Assembly (NCBI GenBank): GCA_001915385.1 | Contig: MNQK01000035.1 | Span: 184,779-247,395 of the forward strand | DNA: 62,617 bases | Source: Bacteroidales bacterium 52_46 | Lineage (GTDB): Bacteria > Bacteroidota > Bacteroidia > Bacteroidales > Muribaculaceae | Direction: 5' to 3' | Shown here: positions 1-8,608 of the stretch, in pieces | Position numbering within the stretch: position 1 is the first letter of the stretch | How the letters are laid out: each line of letters starts with the position of its first letter | Notes under the pieces: model-generated | The model's input: only the letters and a program-made list of their open reading frames with translations | Told to the model about the DNA's origin: nothing | Databases searched by the model: none | Program-made: the position numbers and the translations under genes

Positions 1-100
1 GAAATCGTCGGCAGGCCCCGAATTGTCGGATACTACACCGTATGGCAGCAATTCAATCGTATAGACATATTTGCCATACTTGTTTTCAGCTGTAAAATCA
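1..100. repeat. 100-bp exact direct repeat, copy 1 (coding, gene at window edge)
   Basis: Bases 1-100 are identical to 973-1072; identity stops at base 101 versus 1073. Because copy 1 begins at the first base of the window, its true left limit is unknown. Confidence 0.9.
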
Positions 101-741
101 ATCCATGCATAGAACGGAGCTGTTATCTGTTCTGCAACACCTGACGCAATGAAAGGGTCATTTATGTATTTTGATACTACCATTGAGGAATATTCCTCTT
201 CCACGGAGACTTTAATCCTGTCTGTCCCCAGATATTTGACGGTGTAGTATGCGTTATACGAATCGAGTGGGGCATTGTCCTCAATCCTGTCTATGACAGC
301 ATACTCAATAAACGGCCTTAGCTCAAGTGAGATATTTATGGGATCGGCGCTGTATTTTACACCGCTAACTGTATAGTCGCATTCCAATTTTCCCTCAAGG
401 ATACCGCTTTCGGTAATATAATAATTATCTTCAGGAGATTGTATCGCGTCAATGGAAAATTCCGGAGTAGAGGAAGTGGATTCCAACGCAAATGCACCTG
501 ATTTATTTTTCATGTAAAAACGCCAGTGGTATTCTGTTACCGTGGCATAGCTTCCCTCCAAATTGAAAATATGAGACAAGTATGCCGAGCCGGTTCCGTA
601 TTTATTGATACCACTGCCGACGATTACATAAGCAGGTGTTGCCGAGGTCTCAGTCGCGTTACTGTTGTCAAATGCTGATATGTTTAAATTGCTTGCGGCA
701 ATGGACATTATTACAAAAGCCCATATCCTACTCTTTCTCAT
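1..741 (-). CDS. Exported protein of unknown function, 3' end cut by window edge
   Basis: Only the first 247 codons are present; the frame runs off the left edge. It opens with ATG at 741 followed by a hydrophobic signal segment (about residues 6-23). No enzyme domain is visible. The body follows the C-terminal half of the protein at 4537-6234: both have an 'NKSG' turn, an 'LEGK(L/I)ECDY' strand, 'SLEL(R/E)P', 'YIN(D/E)PFIA' and 'NKYG' in the same order. It is therefore a short paralogue lacking the metallopeptidase-like half. Probably periplasmic or surface exposed. It is the last gene of the minus-strand exported-protein cluster, 69 bases past the end of the broken paralogue. The coding bases 1-100 recur exactly at 973-1072. 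Function unknown. Confidence 0.6.
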   Translation of the reverse strand, partial: MRKSRIWAFVIMSIAASNLNISAFDNSNATETSATPAYVIVGSGINKYGTGSAYLSHIFNLEGSYATVTEYHWRFYMKNKSGAFALESTSSTPEFSIDAIQSPEDNYYITESGILEGKLECDYTVSGVKYSADPINISLELRPFIEYAVIDRIEDNAPLDSYNAYYTVKYLGTDRIKVSVEEEYSSMVVSKYINDPFIASGVAEQITAPFYAWIDFTAENKYGKYVYTIELLPYGVVSDNSGPADDF

Positions 742-809
742 AATTCAATAGTAGATAATTGATGAAAATTCCGTTAATATATATGAAAAATGATGACAAT
801 GAAATGCGC

Positions 810-1721
810 TTATTTATTGAAAAATTTAAAGGTCTTGATATTGTTTTTGCTGATGCGTCGGACTATCAGTATTCCTTTGGTATGGATATTTCTTATATCT
901 GATAATTCAGCAAATTGTCCGAGATATATGCCGGAAATATCATACACTTCATACCGGCAGGCGTACTCCTGCGAAATCGTCGGCAGGCCCCGAATTGTCG
1001 GATACTACACCGTATGGCAGCAATTCAATCGTATAGACATATTTGCCATACTTGTTTTCAGCTGTAAAATCATATGATTGGCAACCCCCTTTGCGATATA
1101 CGGCTCGGTTATATAACTGAAGTCTACTTTTGATGAATATTCCTGTTCTACATATACCTGTATACGGTTAGTACCCAGATATTTGACAGTGTAATATGCG
1201 TTATACGAATCGAATGGAGCATTGTCCTCGATTCTGTCTATGACAACGGATTCAATGAACGGTCTTAGCTCAAAATATATATTGAATGATGTATTGTATT
1301 CAGCCCCGTCGATTGTGCATCTGAATTTTAATCGAGCCTCGATAGCGCCTTTGGAATTGATTTCGTAGATTTCCTCGTTTTCGATGGGAGCGGTAGTACA
1401 TGACAGGTGGTCGTCAGCCAATTCCAATGATTGTATTTCGCCGTCGGCAAGCGGTAACTCCAGTGTCCATTCAGGATTATCAATAGCAGCATTGCCGGGT
1501 AAATCATCAGTATTTATCCTGAAACAATGTGATGTGTAGGCCGACGCACGTCCGTTATCGTGAACCTCATCGCCCGATATGCTTATTACGTATGGGCTAA
1601 GAGTGTCTTCACTCGTTTCGCTGAAAGTATCGGAAAATGTAGTGTCGGCACAATCATGAGCAAAAGCGGGCAAGGTAAACGCTGTAATTGCCAATACCGA
1701 TGATAGAAATACTCTTCTCAC
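810..1721 (-). pseudogene. Broken paralogue of the exported-protein family
   Basis: Translation starts at GTG 1721 with a signal peptide (cut expected after 'AFA', residue 21) and continues in frame to a stop at 1005. The body is a paralogue of the edge gene at 1-741 ('RIEDNAPFDSYNAYYT', 'YITEPYIA'). At 1072 the sequence enters a 100-bp block identical to bases 1-100, in the wrong frame: the family's 'TAENKYG' strand is readable only in another frame, and about seven residues before it are missing compared with the paralogue. Beyond the block, the original frame reopens and reads a normal family C-terminal tail ('YEVYDISGIYLGQ' to a stop at 810). So head and tail are in one frame and the middle is out of frame. 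Either a recombination scar or an assembly error. Confidence 0.65.
973..1072. repeat. 100-bp exact direct repeat, copy 2 (frame-breaking)
   Basis: Identical to bases 1-100. It sits inside the broken paralogue and is out of frame with the DNA on both sides. Confidence 0.9.
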
Positions 1722-1811
1722 AATGATATAATTTTAATCCGCTAATAGTGCTGTTGAACCTGTCTTTGACCTGTTATTACTTATTTAACGGTAAAATTTA
1801 AATATTATTAT

Positions 1812-1866
1812 CAAAATAAAACTGTCGGGACACATTTTATATTGATTTATAAGAATGTGACCCGAC
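1812..1866 (-). terminator. Hairpin terminator after the 657-residue exported protein
   Basis: Arms 1824-1836 and 1854-1866 pair over 12 of 13 bases, with a T-rich tail on the minus strand at 1812-1823. It lies 12 bases past the stop of the minus-strand gene ending at 1878. Confidence 0.6.
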
Positions 1867-1877
1867 TGTATATAGCC

Positions 1878-3851
1878 CTATTTACGGAATTTGAATGTGC
1901 CCTGCAGTCCTGACTTTTCGTCAATGGCAGTCAGCACATACAATCCATCAGCCAATGTGGATATGTCAATTGCGCCGTTCGCCATCCCGTTTCGACCGGC
2001 TTGCTGTCCCGCAGCACTAAGCGGAGCAATGCTGTAATTGCAATTATCGACAGCTTCATCTCCCGCTTTCACCATAATAGCATCATTCTGCAAGTCAAAA
2101 CTCAAAGCGGCAGTCACACTTGCAGGTTGATATTCAACAGTGACAGGCACCCCGCGGGTATAACCATTTTCATTATAGCTAATAGCGGTGAAAGTTGTGT
2201 TACGAGTTATACTTGTGTCATAATATCCTTTTTTGACATTTGTAATCTGTATCCGGTTTGGTACTCGGAAGCCCTCTCTCAAACATTCAATCATTATGTG
2301 GTCAACGCCTTCCGTATCAGAGAAGTATAATCGCACATTTTGTTGAGCTGCTGTAGTGACATTGCCTAATTGTTGAACTTCTTCAGATTTAATAAAGTTG
2401 AAATTCAATTTTATTTTTTGCGGAAGATAATCAACGACAAAAAATTTTGAATTATATTCAAATTGATTATAACCTTTTTCATATTTTGTTGTCATACGTG
2501 CCCGTAGATAACCGTCAACGGTTCGGGCATAATCTTCATTTTCATAATGAAGAGACCATTCTGACATATTTAATACCAACGGCATTCCCGGGACATATAC
2601 CGGAATAAATTGTACTAAATCCCAAGTTCCATCTTTCTTTAATAGTGAGATAGATACGCCCGATTCAGAATCTTCCCCGTCTGTGAGAAACGGTTTGAAA
2701 GAGGATATATATTTTTCAAGTTCTGGATTATATTCCCTTGATACACTCATAATCTCGGATTTTGAGAGACAGTTAGATGTTTCTGTACGGAGTCCGTATG
2801 CCGCACCTGTGCTGCTGATATCAAGAGAACCGTTAAATGGCATAAGCAGTGATGTATTGCCTCCAGCCGAATAATCCGGTGTCGAAATTCCCACAAGAAA
2901 GTCATGTTTCCACCCTAATAAATCCCGAAAAATATAAGATGAATAGTTGTCATTGAGTGAACGTGTAACTATTCCTTTACAAAAATCAAAAGCTAATACT
3001 TTAGTAAAAGAGCAATCGTCCTGTGGTATAAAATAGTTTAGCGACATTCCATTTTTCCACGTGGTTGGTGCATAGAGCTTTAAAGTATGGTTGGCGTCAA
3101 GTGGCAAATTAAGTTCCCCTTGGGTAGCCATAGCCAGTCGGGCAGTAGGATTGTCGAAATTTCCCAATCGGTTATTAATATAATGCTCAAAAGGACTCAT
3201 CTCACGTCGTGGATTTAGCAAGCCGTTAATCTGTGGGTAGTAGCTATATCCGTTTGATACCCCTAATCCGATAAGCAGGTCACGAATTGCCAATGAAACA
3301 AAATCAAATTTTTGTCCCGGTATTGTATCCAATGAAAAATAAAGTTCATTCAAACGATTAATATTGTAAGTGATGTTGATGTCTGGAGAGTCTGTTAGAA
3401 AGTTTACATTTGGTACTGAATCAAGGTATGTAGTTCTTGAATCTATCGCTAATTCCGCCATTATTACCCCTTTGATAGTGCTCATTGGTACTAATTTATA
3501 GTCAGAAGACCATTTCCCGAAGTTTTGTTTACTATTGGATATTACTCTCGAAATAGCACCGGATGCTGCTCCAATGTTACCGCAAGAGACTGAGACCTTT
3601 AACGGTAGACAAGGTGGCATGTATTCTTCTACAATCTTGCAGGCATAGGCAAAAGGTGCTGACATTTCTTTTGGACAGGTAGCGTCAAGAATTGGAGTTA
3701 TTATTGTCCCTCCGTTAATTTTTCGAATAATCGGTACATCTTGTATTTCATCTGCATAGTCATTGGAAATAGTATTATAGCTTTCAATGTTTTCCGCAGT
3801 TAACGATGCGTAAAACGATAATAATAAGGCTGATAAGATAGCGTGTCTCAT
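1878..3851 (-). CDS. Exported protein with degenerate metallopeptidase-like domain and C-terminal tail
   Basis: 657 residues. Signal peptide at residues 1-19 ('LLLSFYASLTAE'). Around residues 185-200 the string 'LAIRDLLIGLGVSNG' has the shape of a metzincin zinc helix (HExxHxxG) but the ligands are replaced: R190, D191 and I194 stand where H, E and H are expected. This should abolish zinc catalysis. The C-terminus (about 605-657) is a beta-rich tail ending 'GLYVLTAIDEKSGLQGTFKF', like type IX secretion sorting tails. The start overlaps the stop of the upstream gene by 4 bases (ATGA at 3848-3851), indicating translational coupling. Low GC for this genome. Likely a surface or secreted binding protein; the exact role is unknown. 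Confidence 0.65.
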   Translation of the reverse strand: MRHAILSALLLSFYASLTAENIESYNTISNDYADEIQDVPIIRKINGGTIITPILDATCPKEMSAPFAYACKIVEEYMPPCLPLKVSVSCGNIGAASGAISRVISNSKQNFGKWSSDYKLVPMSTIKGVIMAELAIDSRTTYLDSVPNVNFLTDSPDINITYNINRLNELYFSLDTIPGQKFDFVSLAIRDLLIGLGVSNGYSYYPQINGLLNPRREMSPFEHYINNRLGNFDNPTARLAMATQGELNLPLDANHTLKLYAPTTWKNGMSLNYFIPQDDCSFTKVLAFDFCKGIVTRSLNDNYSSYIFRDLLGWKHDFLVGISTPDYSAGGNTSLLMPFNGSLDISSTGAAYGLRTETSNCLSKSEIMSVSREYNPELEKYISSFKPFLTDGEDSESGVSISLLKKDGTWDLVQFIPVYVPGMPLVLNMSEWSLHYENEDYARTVDGYLRARMTTKYEKGYNQFEYNSKFFVVDYLPQKIKLNFNFIKSEEVQQLGNVTTAAQQNVRLYFSDTEGVDHIMIECLREGFRVPNRIQITNVKKGYYDTSITRNTTFTAISYNENGYTRGVPVTVEYQPASVTAALSFDLQNDAIMVKAGDEAVDNCNYSIAPLSAAGQQAGRNGMANGAIDISTLADGLYVLTAIDEKSGLQGTFKFRK

Positions 3852-4540
3852 TTTATGACAAATTTCTTTGTTATTACTGTACCATTGATATTGTAGCGGA
3901 TTATTATTATAGGAGATGTTGCATGAGCAAGTGATATTTCAGTTTGTTGCGATACGATACCGGAATATAGTAGATTGCCATCAAGGTCTGCAATAGTGAA
4001 CTCAACAGGTGATGATGTATTGATTAATAAGTGATCGTTATTTATTGTTGTATTAATATCATCAGTCTCTGTAATGTCAACCGAGGCCTGTTCCAATATT
4101 TTCTCCAAATCATTTCCATCAATGAAATCGTTAGTGCAATAGGTTTGAGAATAAATATTTGTGCCATCGTCTAAAAACTCTCTCACTCTGAAATACGTAC
4201 CCCACTTAATATTGGGAATGACTAAACGGTTTTTTGAGCCGGGTTCGAAACTGACGAATTCATATTTAGCTATGAATGCTTTGAAATCCTCTATGTCAGT
4301 AATAAATGGCTTTGAATAATATATGAATAGCTTAGAACATCTATCTGACACATCTACAACGACTTCTAAATCTCCTTTGCAAGTTAAATATCCATCGGAA
4401 AATGTATAATTGTATTCAATGTTATCAATATTTACTCCCTCTGTATTTGTTTCTTCCGCAGATTGTGAGCAAATATCTTCAGCTTTTACTGATAAAGAAA
4501 ATGGAAACACTACCAGAAATATTAGAACGAAAAATTTCAT
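3848..4540 (-). CDS. Exported protein with type IX-like C-terminal tail, unknown function
   Basis: 230 residues. Signal peptide at 1-20 ('FPFSLSVKAED'). Middle region of about 120 residues with no family I recognise. The last 60 residues ('FTIADLDGNLLYSG' to 'TKKFVIK') form the same kind of tail as its neighbours: a short strand, a D/N-G turn, a polar loop, a hydrophobic strand and a basic end. Both ends overlap neighbouring genes by 4 bases (4537-4540 and 3848-3851), so the three genes form one translationally coupled operon. AT-rich. Possibly a small partner of the two flanking metallopeptidase-like proteins. Confidence 0.6.
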   Translation of the reverse strand: MKFFVLIFLVVFPFSLSVKAEDICSQSAEETNTEGVNIDNIEYNYTFSDGYLTCKGDLEVVVDVSDRCSKLFIYYSKPFITDIEDFKAFIAKYEFVSFEPGSKNRLVIPNIKWGTYFRVREFLDDGTNIYSQTYCTNDFIDGNDLEKILEQASVDITETDDINTTINNDHLLINTSSPVEFTIADLDGNLLYSGIVSQQTEISLAHATSPIIIIRYNINGTVITKKFVIK

Positions 4541-6234
4541 AATACTATATATTTGAATGTTGTTGATTCATTATTATCATACATTTCTTTTCTTATATAT
4601 ATCCCCGGAGCAAGATTCCCTTTTCGGAACTCAGCAGGGTTACCTTCGTATAAAACAGTACCATTGAGATTAAAGAATTGCAGCCATTTAACAGGAATAG
4701 AACTACATGATATTTCTTCGGAGTCAGTTACTATCTCAGGATTAAATGTCAGAACTTTTGTTGCCTCGCCATATTTATTCTTAACTCTGATATGAATCCA
4801 GTTATATGTCAAAGTCCACATTTTGTCCGTGACAACGTGTGCGATAAAGGGCTCATTTATGTAGTAATTGGTTACATTGACATCATTTTCACGCTCTACA
4901 TCTACAGTAATATAATCTGCTCCTGCATAACAAACGGAAAATGTAACATAGAAACTATATTCTTCCGGTTGTTTTATTACTTTTAAATCTTCAATAGAAA
5001 ATATTACAGGTTCTAATTCTAATGACAGATAGAACGGGTTGGCACTATACTCTGCACCTCCATGAGAATAGTCGCATTCTATTTTTCCTTCTAAATCTCC
5101 GTTAAGGTTAATATAATAATCTTCGGGATTATCTATCATTCCAATAGTAAATTCTTGAGTATTTCCTGTGGATACCTCAACCCATTGTCCTGATTTATTT
5201 TTTAAGGAAAAGAGCCATTGACAGTTTTCTATGGTTTTGTTACCCTTATCAATATAAAATGAATGGCTCTCATACGAGGAGCCGATTCCATTGTCCCCTA
5301 CATCATAACTTTTAATATTTAGACCTGTTTGAGGTAGGTTCCACCCGATAGCTTTGATTATATCTGTCGTCTTGTCGTCAATTGAAAAGAAATTGCTTCC
5401 TTTGCCAACAGAATATGACATCAGAGAATTATCTTCATCGAGGTAACATAGTGACGAATGCGGCGCATATACCTCAGGCGCATATACTTTATATGTATTT
5501 AACGGTGTATGAAGATATACATTATCGGATGTAACAAAATCTGCTAATTGTAAACCCTCCTCCGCGAGGTCCGATAAGCGGGTGGAATTATTGTATAGTA
5601 ATTTATCAAAGTATGATGGGAATGCTGAGGTGAAATAATACTTATTTTCCAGGCATGTCACACTTGAACCAAATCCAAGACATCGTCCGATACCTATTAG
5701 GGCCATTGTCGTTAAGTTATACTCTCCGTAATTGGAGCCACTAAAATTACAGGTCCAGTCAATGTCTGCATTGAAAAATATAGAGCCATCCGGAAAATCT
5801 TCCCTGCTATCTTCTATATCAGTTATTTGTGCGGCTAATGCTGACGGACACCCGTTCAAATCCTTAATATTATCGGAGTCTATATAATATAATACATCTG
5901 TGAACATTGCTACGTCCGGTTCTATATAATCGAATATTATCTTGATATTAATAGGCCGATTATTATATATTTTGGATTCCCATAAACTTTTTGCAAATGT
6001 TAGAGCGGTATCGATTGAATCAGGTACAGAAGTTTGATAAATTAAATTAATATTTCCTCTTTTACTTGAGACTCTATGCGCCTTGGGCAGAACTTGTCCA
6101 TTTTCAAATGTGGCAGCGTTAGTTCTGATCTTTTCCTCATATCGGATCAAATGCCATTGAGGGTTAGATGTCTGGGCACAAATGCCGGTTATACATGATA
6201 CAATTACAGTCATTAAAAAGGAAAAAACTCTCAT
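4537..6234 (-). CDS. Exported protein with inactive metallopeptidase-like domain plus beta modules
   Basis: About 565 residues if translation begins at ATG 6234, which gives a clean signal peptide ('MTVIVSCITGICAQ'); an upstream in-frame ATG at 6282 is possible but puts 16 polar residues before it. Residues about 65-290 resemble a secreted zinc metallopeptidase: 'GSIFFNADIDW' leads into 'LTTMALIGIGRCLGFGSS', where HEIGH is expected but I-G-I-G-R is found, so both zinc histidines and the glutamate are gone. The C-terminal half has the beta modules shared with the paralogues at 1-741 and 810-1721, and ends in a tail ('NLNGTVLYEG', 'GIYIRKEMYDN'). First gene of the coupled trio with the 230- and 657-residue proteins. 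Probably a surface ligand-binding protein, not a protease. Confidence 0.65.
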   Translation of the reverse strand: MRVFSFLMTVIVSCITGICAQTSNPQWHLIRYEEKIRTNAATFENGQVLPKAHRVSSKRGNINLIYQTSVPDSIDTALTFAKSLWESKIYNNRPINIKIIFDYIEPDVAMFTDVLYYIDSDNIKDLNGCPSALAAQITDIEDSREDFPDGSIFFNADIDWTCNFSGSNYGEYNLTTMALIGIGRCLGFGSSVTCLENKYYFTSAFPSYFDKLLYNNSTRLSDLAEEGLQLADFVTSDNVYLHTPLNTYKVYAPEVYAPHSSLCYLDEDNSLMSYSVGKGSNFFSIDDKTTDIIKAIGWNLPQTGLNIKSYDVGDNGIGSSYESHSFYIDKGNKTIENCQWLFSLKNKSGQWVEVSTGNTQEFTIGMIDNPEDYYINLNGDLEGKIECDYSHGGAEYSANPFYLSLELEPVIFSIEDLKVIKQPEEYSFYVTFSVCYAGADYITVDVERENDVNVTNYYINEPFIAHVVTDKMWTLTYNWIHIRVKNKYGEATKVLTFNPEIVTDSEEISCSSIPVKWLQFFNLNGTVLYEGNPAEFRKGNLAPGIYIRKEMYDNNESTTFKYIVL

Positions 6235-6300
6235 AGCAAAATCAGTTGATATATTTATAGATTTATTCGAAATCATTATCATTAATCTTATTAATACATA

Positions 6301-6660
6301 TTAATCTGCGTTTACGATAGCTTCGGCGTACCAGTATTCGCTTTGAATGAGAACGGTGTATTCACCAGGCATAGTTAGCTGGAATTCGGCGTTTATTGTT
6401 GACGAATAGTCTACCAATTCTTCATATTTATTATAGAGATATACTTCGGCGTCGATTGTTTCACTGCCCTCGACCTTGATTACCCGATTTTCTATGTTAT
6501 AATAGACATCAACCGGTATACGCATCGGTGTTCTTTCGGGTGTTATTTTCCCTGTAGTGTTATCACCTTTATGAATTGTAACTGGAACTTTTTCATCCTC
6601 GGCAAACGATGAGAACACAGTTGTAAAAGTTACAGTAATAATTAGGAAAAGCTTTTTCAT
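6301..6660 (-). CDS. Small exported DUF3244-like protein
   Basis: About 119 residues from ATG 6660; the codon two upstream (6666) is TTG, so ATG is preferred. Signal peptide 'MKKLFLIITVTFTTVFSSFA'. The mature part has an 'IPVDVYYN' strand, 'VIKVEGSETIDAEVYLYN' and 'GEYTVLIQSEYWYAEA', the pattern of the DUF3244 beta-sandwich found in many small exported Bacteroidales proteins. It lies 66 bases upstream of the metallopeptidase-like gene on the same strand and is the first gene after the regulator at 6847-8562, so it is probably the first gene of the regulated operon. Function unknown. Confidence 0.6.
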   Translation of the reverse strand: MKKLFLIITVTFTTVFSSFAEDEKVPVTIHKGDNTTGKITPERTPMRIPVDVYYNIENRVIKVEGSETIDAEVYLYNKYEELVDYSSTINAEFQLTMPGEYTVLIQSEYWYAEAIVNAD

Positions 6661-6724
6661 TGTCAAGAAATTTTAGCGGTTATTTTTCATAAAATTAAGA
6701 ATTTATAAGTTTTCAAACAAATAA

Positions 6725-6755
6725 AAAGTTTAACAGCCGCATTTCTATGCGGCTG
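6725..6755 (-). terminator. Hairpin after the first TPR regulator
   Basis: Arms 6734-6742 and 6747-6755 form a perfect 9-bp stem with a 4-base loop; on the minus strand it is followed by a T-rich stretch. It overlaps the first AAAGTTTAAC repeat. Confidence 0.5.
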
Positions 6756-6820
6756 AAATACAGATGGTTGAAAATTTTCAATTCGATAAAGTTTAACGGC
6801 GCGTCAAAAAGTTTAACGGC
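6725..6820. promoter_or_regulatory. Three phased direct repeats of AAAGTTTAAC
   Basis: AAAGTTTAAC occurs at 6725-6734, 6788-6797 and 6808-6817; the last two extend to AAAGTTTAACGGC. Spacings are 63 and 20 bases, close to six and two helical turns. They lie between the regulator's stop (6847) and the start of the exported-protein operon (6660). A binding site for the neighbouring regulator is an inference. Confidence 0.45.
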
Positions 6821-6846
6821 ATACTAACAACGGGCACTTTTTGCTG

Positions 6847-8562
6847 TCATGATAATGACGTGTTAGCGGGCTTGTCTAAGTGGCGTCGGATATATAGCCC
6901 GATATTTGTTTCGTGCTCGTCCATGCCGAGCTTTTTGCGGATAGCACTGCTTATGTTGTAGTGCCGCTTTAGCTGCATATATTCTCCGACCTCTTTGCCT
7001 TTAAGTCCGATAGCGTACAGACATACGTATTTGATTTCATCATCGGTAAGGCCGCAGGTCTCGAGACTCTTCATGAATGCAGGGTAGGATGCTGTAAGGG
7101 CTATGCGTGTGGAGTCCAGAAACTCTTCCTTGTTTTTGCGTATATGTTCAATCCATTTTGTGTAGGCCGCAGCATGTGATTCGTTATCGGAGATTTCTTT
7201 TGCGAGAAGACTGTTAAGCATGTCAAGACGCTGCTTTATTACATTCTGAACGGGTCCATCAAGTCCCTGATGTTTCTGCAACAATATTTTCAAGTTATTG
7301 CGCTCGTTTTCAAGTTCTGATTTTTCCAATCTCAAATTGTTAAGTTCAAGTTCGGCTGCCTGCTTTTCCAATTTCAGTTTCAAATTTTCCTGCTCGGCAA
7401 TAATTCGTTTAGTGCGGATTTTGTAATATCGGTAAATAATTATTCCGGCGATAGCCATTATGAAGATTACAGCAAACAGGCTGTATTTGATTATTCTGTC
7501 TCTCTTTTGCGTTTCCATCAGACTCGATATTTCCAGCTTATGCTTTTTTTCGGCAAAAAGCAGGTCGTTAGAGAACATCCTGACATGAAAACGCTCGGCT
7601 ACATACATATATTTTTTATAAGCATCAAGCGCTTTATCCGGATGTTTCGCGGTTTCCTGTATATCGGATACCACGGCATAATATTTTAATGAGTCTGCAG
7701 TGGTCGGGGTTATATCAATATGGTCAAGAAGCGACAGTGCTGTATCAATATTTACTTTAGAAGCATATCCTCTCGCAATGTCGAGCTTGGTATCATTTGG
7801 TAAGCTGTATTGGTGAAGTTCCCTTACCAAGTTTAAGAATTCATCGACTGTCCCGTATTTGATTAAATATGATAGGTAACTACAATTGAAGAATTCCTCC
7901 ATATCCGGATTACTCTCAATAAGAGGCAAGCATATTTTGACAATACTGTCGGCTCTTGACTTATTGTTGAGGGTTACTATTGAATTAAGAGCCTTGGCAT
8001 AACAGCGGATTGCCGGTCGATAATTCCCGGCATCACGATATAACGTCGCTGCTTTCAGATTATTTTCAACCAATTCATCAACCTTATATTGCTTATAGTA
8101 TAAGGTTCCTTGACCCACGAGCGTTCTTGCAAGCACCAAAGTGTCGGTCACCCCTTCGAGGTTAAGAGCTTCGATGCATGAGGCCATCGCGTTGCCGTCG
8201 TCGCTCCGGTTGCGGTAGATACAACTTTGGTAGTAGAGCGTACGCAATTTTTCATCGGGGGTGCCGTGCTTGAGGTAGTAGTCGATGGCAGGTTGGAGGA
8301 CGGCAAACGATGTGGTGTCGATGTAGTTTTTATCCAGTGCCATCGACATAAGCAGGGCGTAACGGGCGCGCTCCTCCTTGTCGCCGAGTCGCGACTTGTC
8401 AATGGCCGACAATATCGACAATGCAGTGTCGGGTTGTGTCTCAATGAGATTTTCAGCAATGTCCATCTCATTCCATGCCGCGGTCTTATGGCGGCAGCCC
8501 GATGGCATAATCATCACCATTAAGGCCGCGGCAAGCGATATAAGTAGAGCCAGTTTTTTCAT
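6847..8562 (-). CDS. Membrane-anchored TPR / helix-turn-helix regulator (first copy)
   Basis: 571 residues. N-terminal signal with a lipobox-like 'MPSGC' (Cys23). Residues about 30-345 are helical repeats of TPR type ('LYYQSCIYRNRSDDGNAMAS', 'ALNSIVTL'). One membrane helix at about 357-377 ('YSLFAVIFIMAIAGIIIY'), then a charged coiled coil (about 380-440), then a C-terminal helical domain ('LTDDEIKYVCLYAIGL', 'RHYNISSAIRKKLGMDEHE') that reads as a LuxR-like helix-turn-helix. Sensor outside, DNA-binding part inside: a one-component transmembrane regulator. It lies 46 bases after cinA in the same direction and just upstream of the exported-protein operon. Base composition changes inside the gene: the first ~140 codons match the GC-rich neighbours, the remainder is AT-rich like the downstream operon. 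Confidence 0.65.
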   Translation of the reverse strand: MKKLALLISLAAALMVMIMPSGCRHKTAAWNEMDIAENLIETQPDTALSILSAIDKSRLGDKEERARYALLMSMALDKNYIDTTSFAVLQPAIDYYLKHGTPDEKLRTLYYQSCIYRNRSDDGNAMASCIEALNLEGVTDTLVLARTLVGQGTLYYKQYKVDELVENNLKAATLYRDAGNYRPAIRCYAKALNSIVTLNNKSRADSIVKICLPLIESNPDMEEFFNCSYLSYLIKYGTVDEFLNLVRELHQYSLPNDTKLDIARGYASKVNIDTALSLLDHIDITPTTADSLKYYAVVSDIQETAKHPDKALDAYKKYMYVAERFHVRMFSNDLLFAEKKHKLEISSLMETQKRDRIIKYSLFAVIFIMAIAGIIIYRYYKIRTKRIIAEQENLKLKLEKQAAELELNNLRLEKSELENERNNLKILLQKHQGLDGPVQNVIKQRLDMLNSLLAKEISDNESHAAAYTKWIEHIRKNKEEFLDSTRIALTASYPAFMKSLETCGLTDDEIKYVCLYAIGLKGKEVGEYMQLKRHYNISSAIRKKLGMDEHETNIGLYIRRHLDKPANTSLS

Positions 8563-8608
8563 AGTGGTCGGGATAATGTTCGGCGATTGAAGTGTTGCAG
8601 CTACCGCA

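Noticed and set aside
6725..6820. CRISPR-like short repeats
   Set aside because: Only three copies, 10-13 bases long and unevenly spaced, with no spacer structure and no cas gene.
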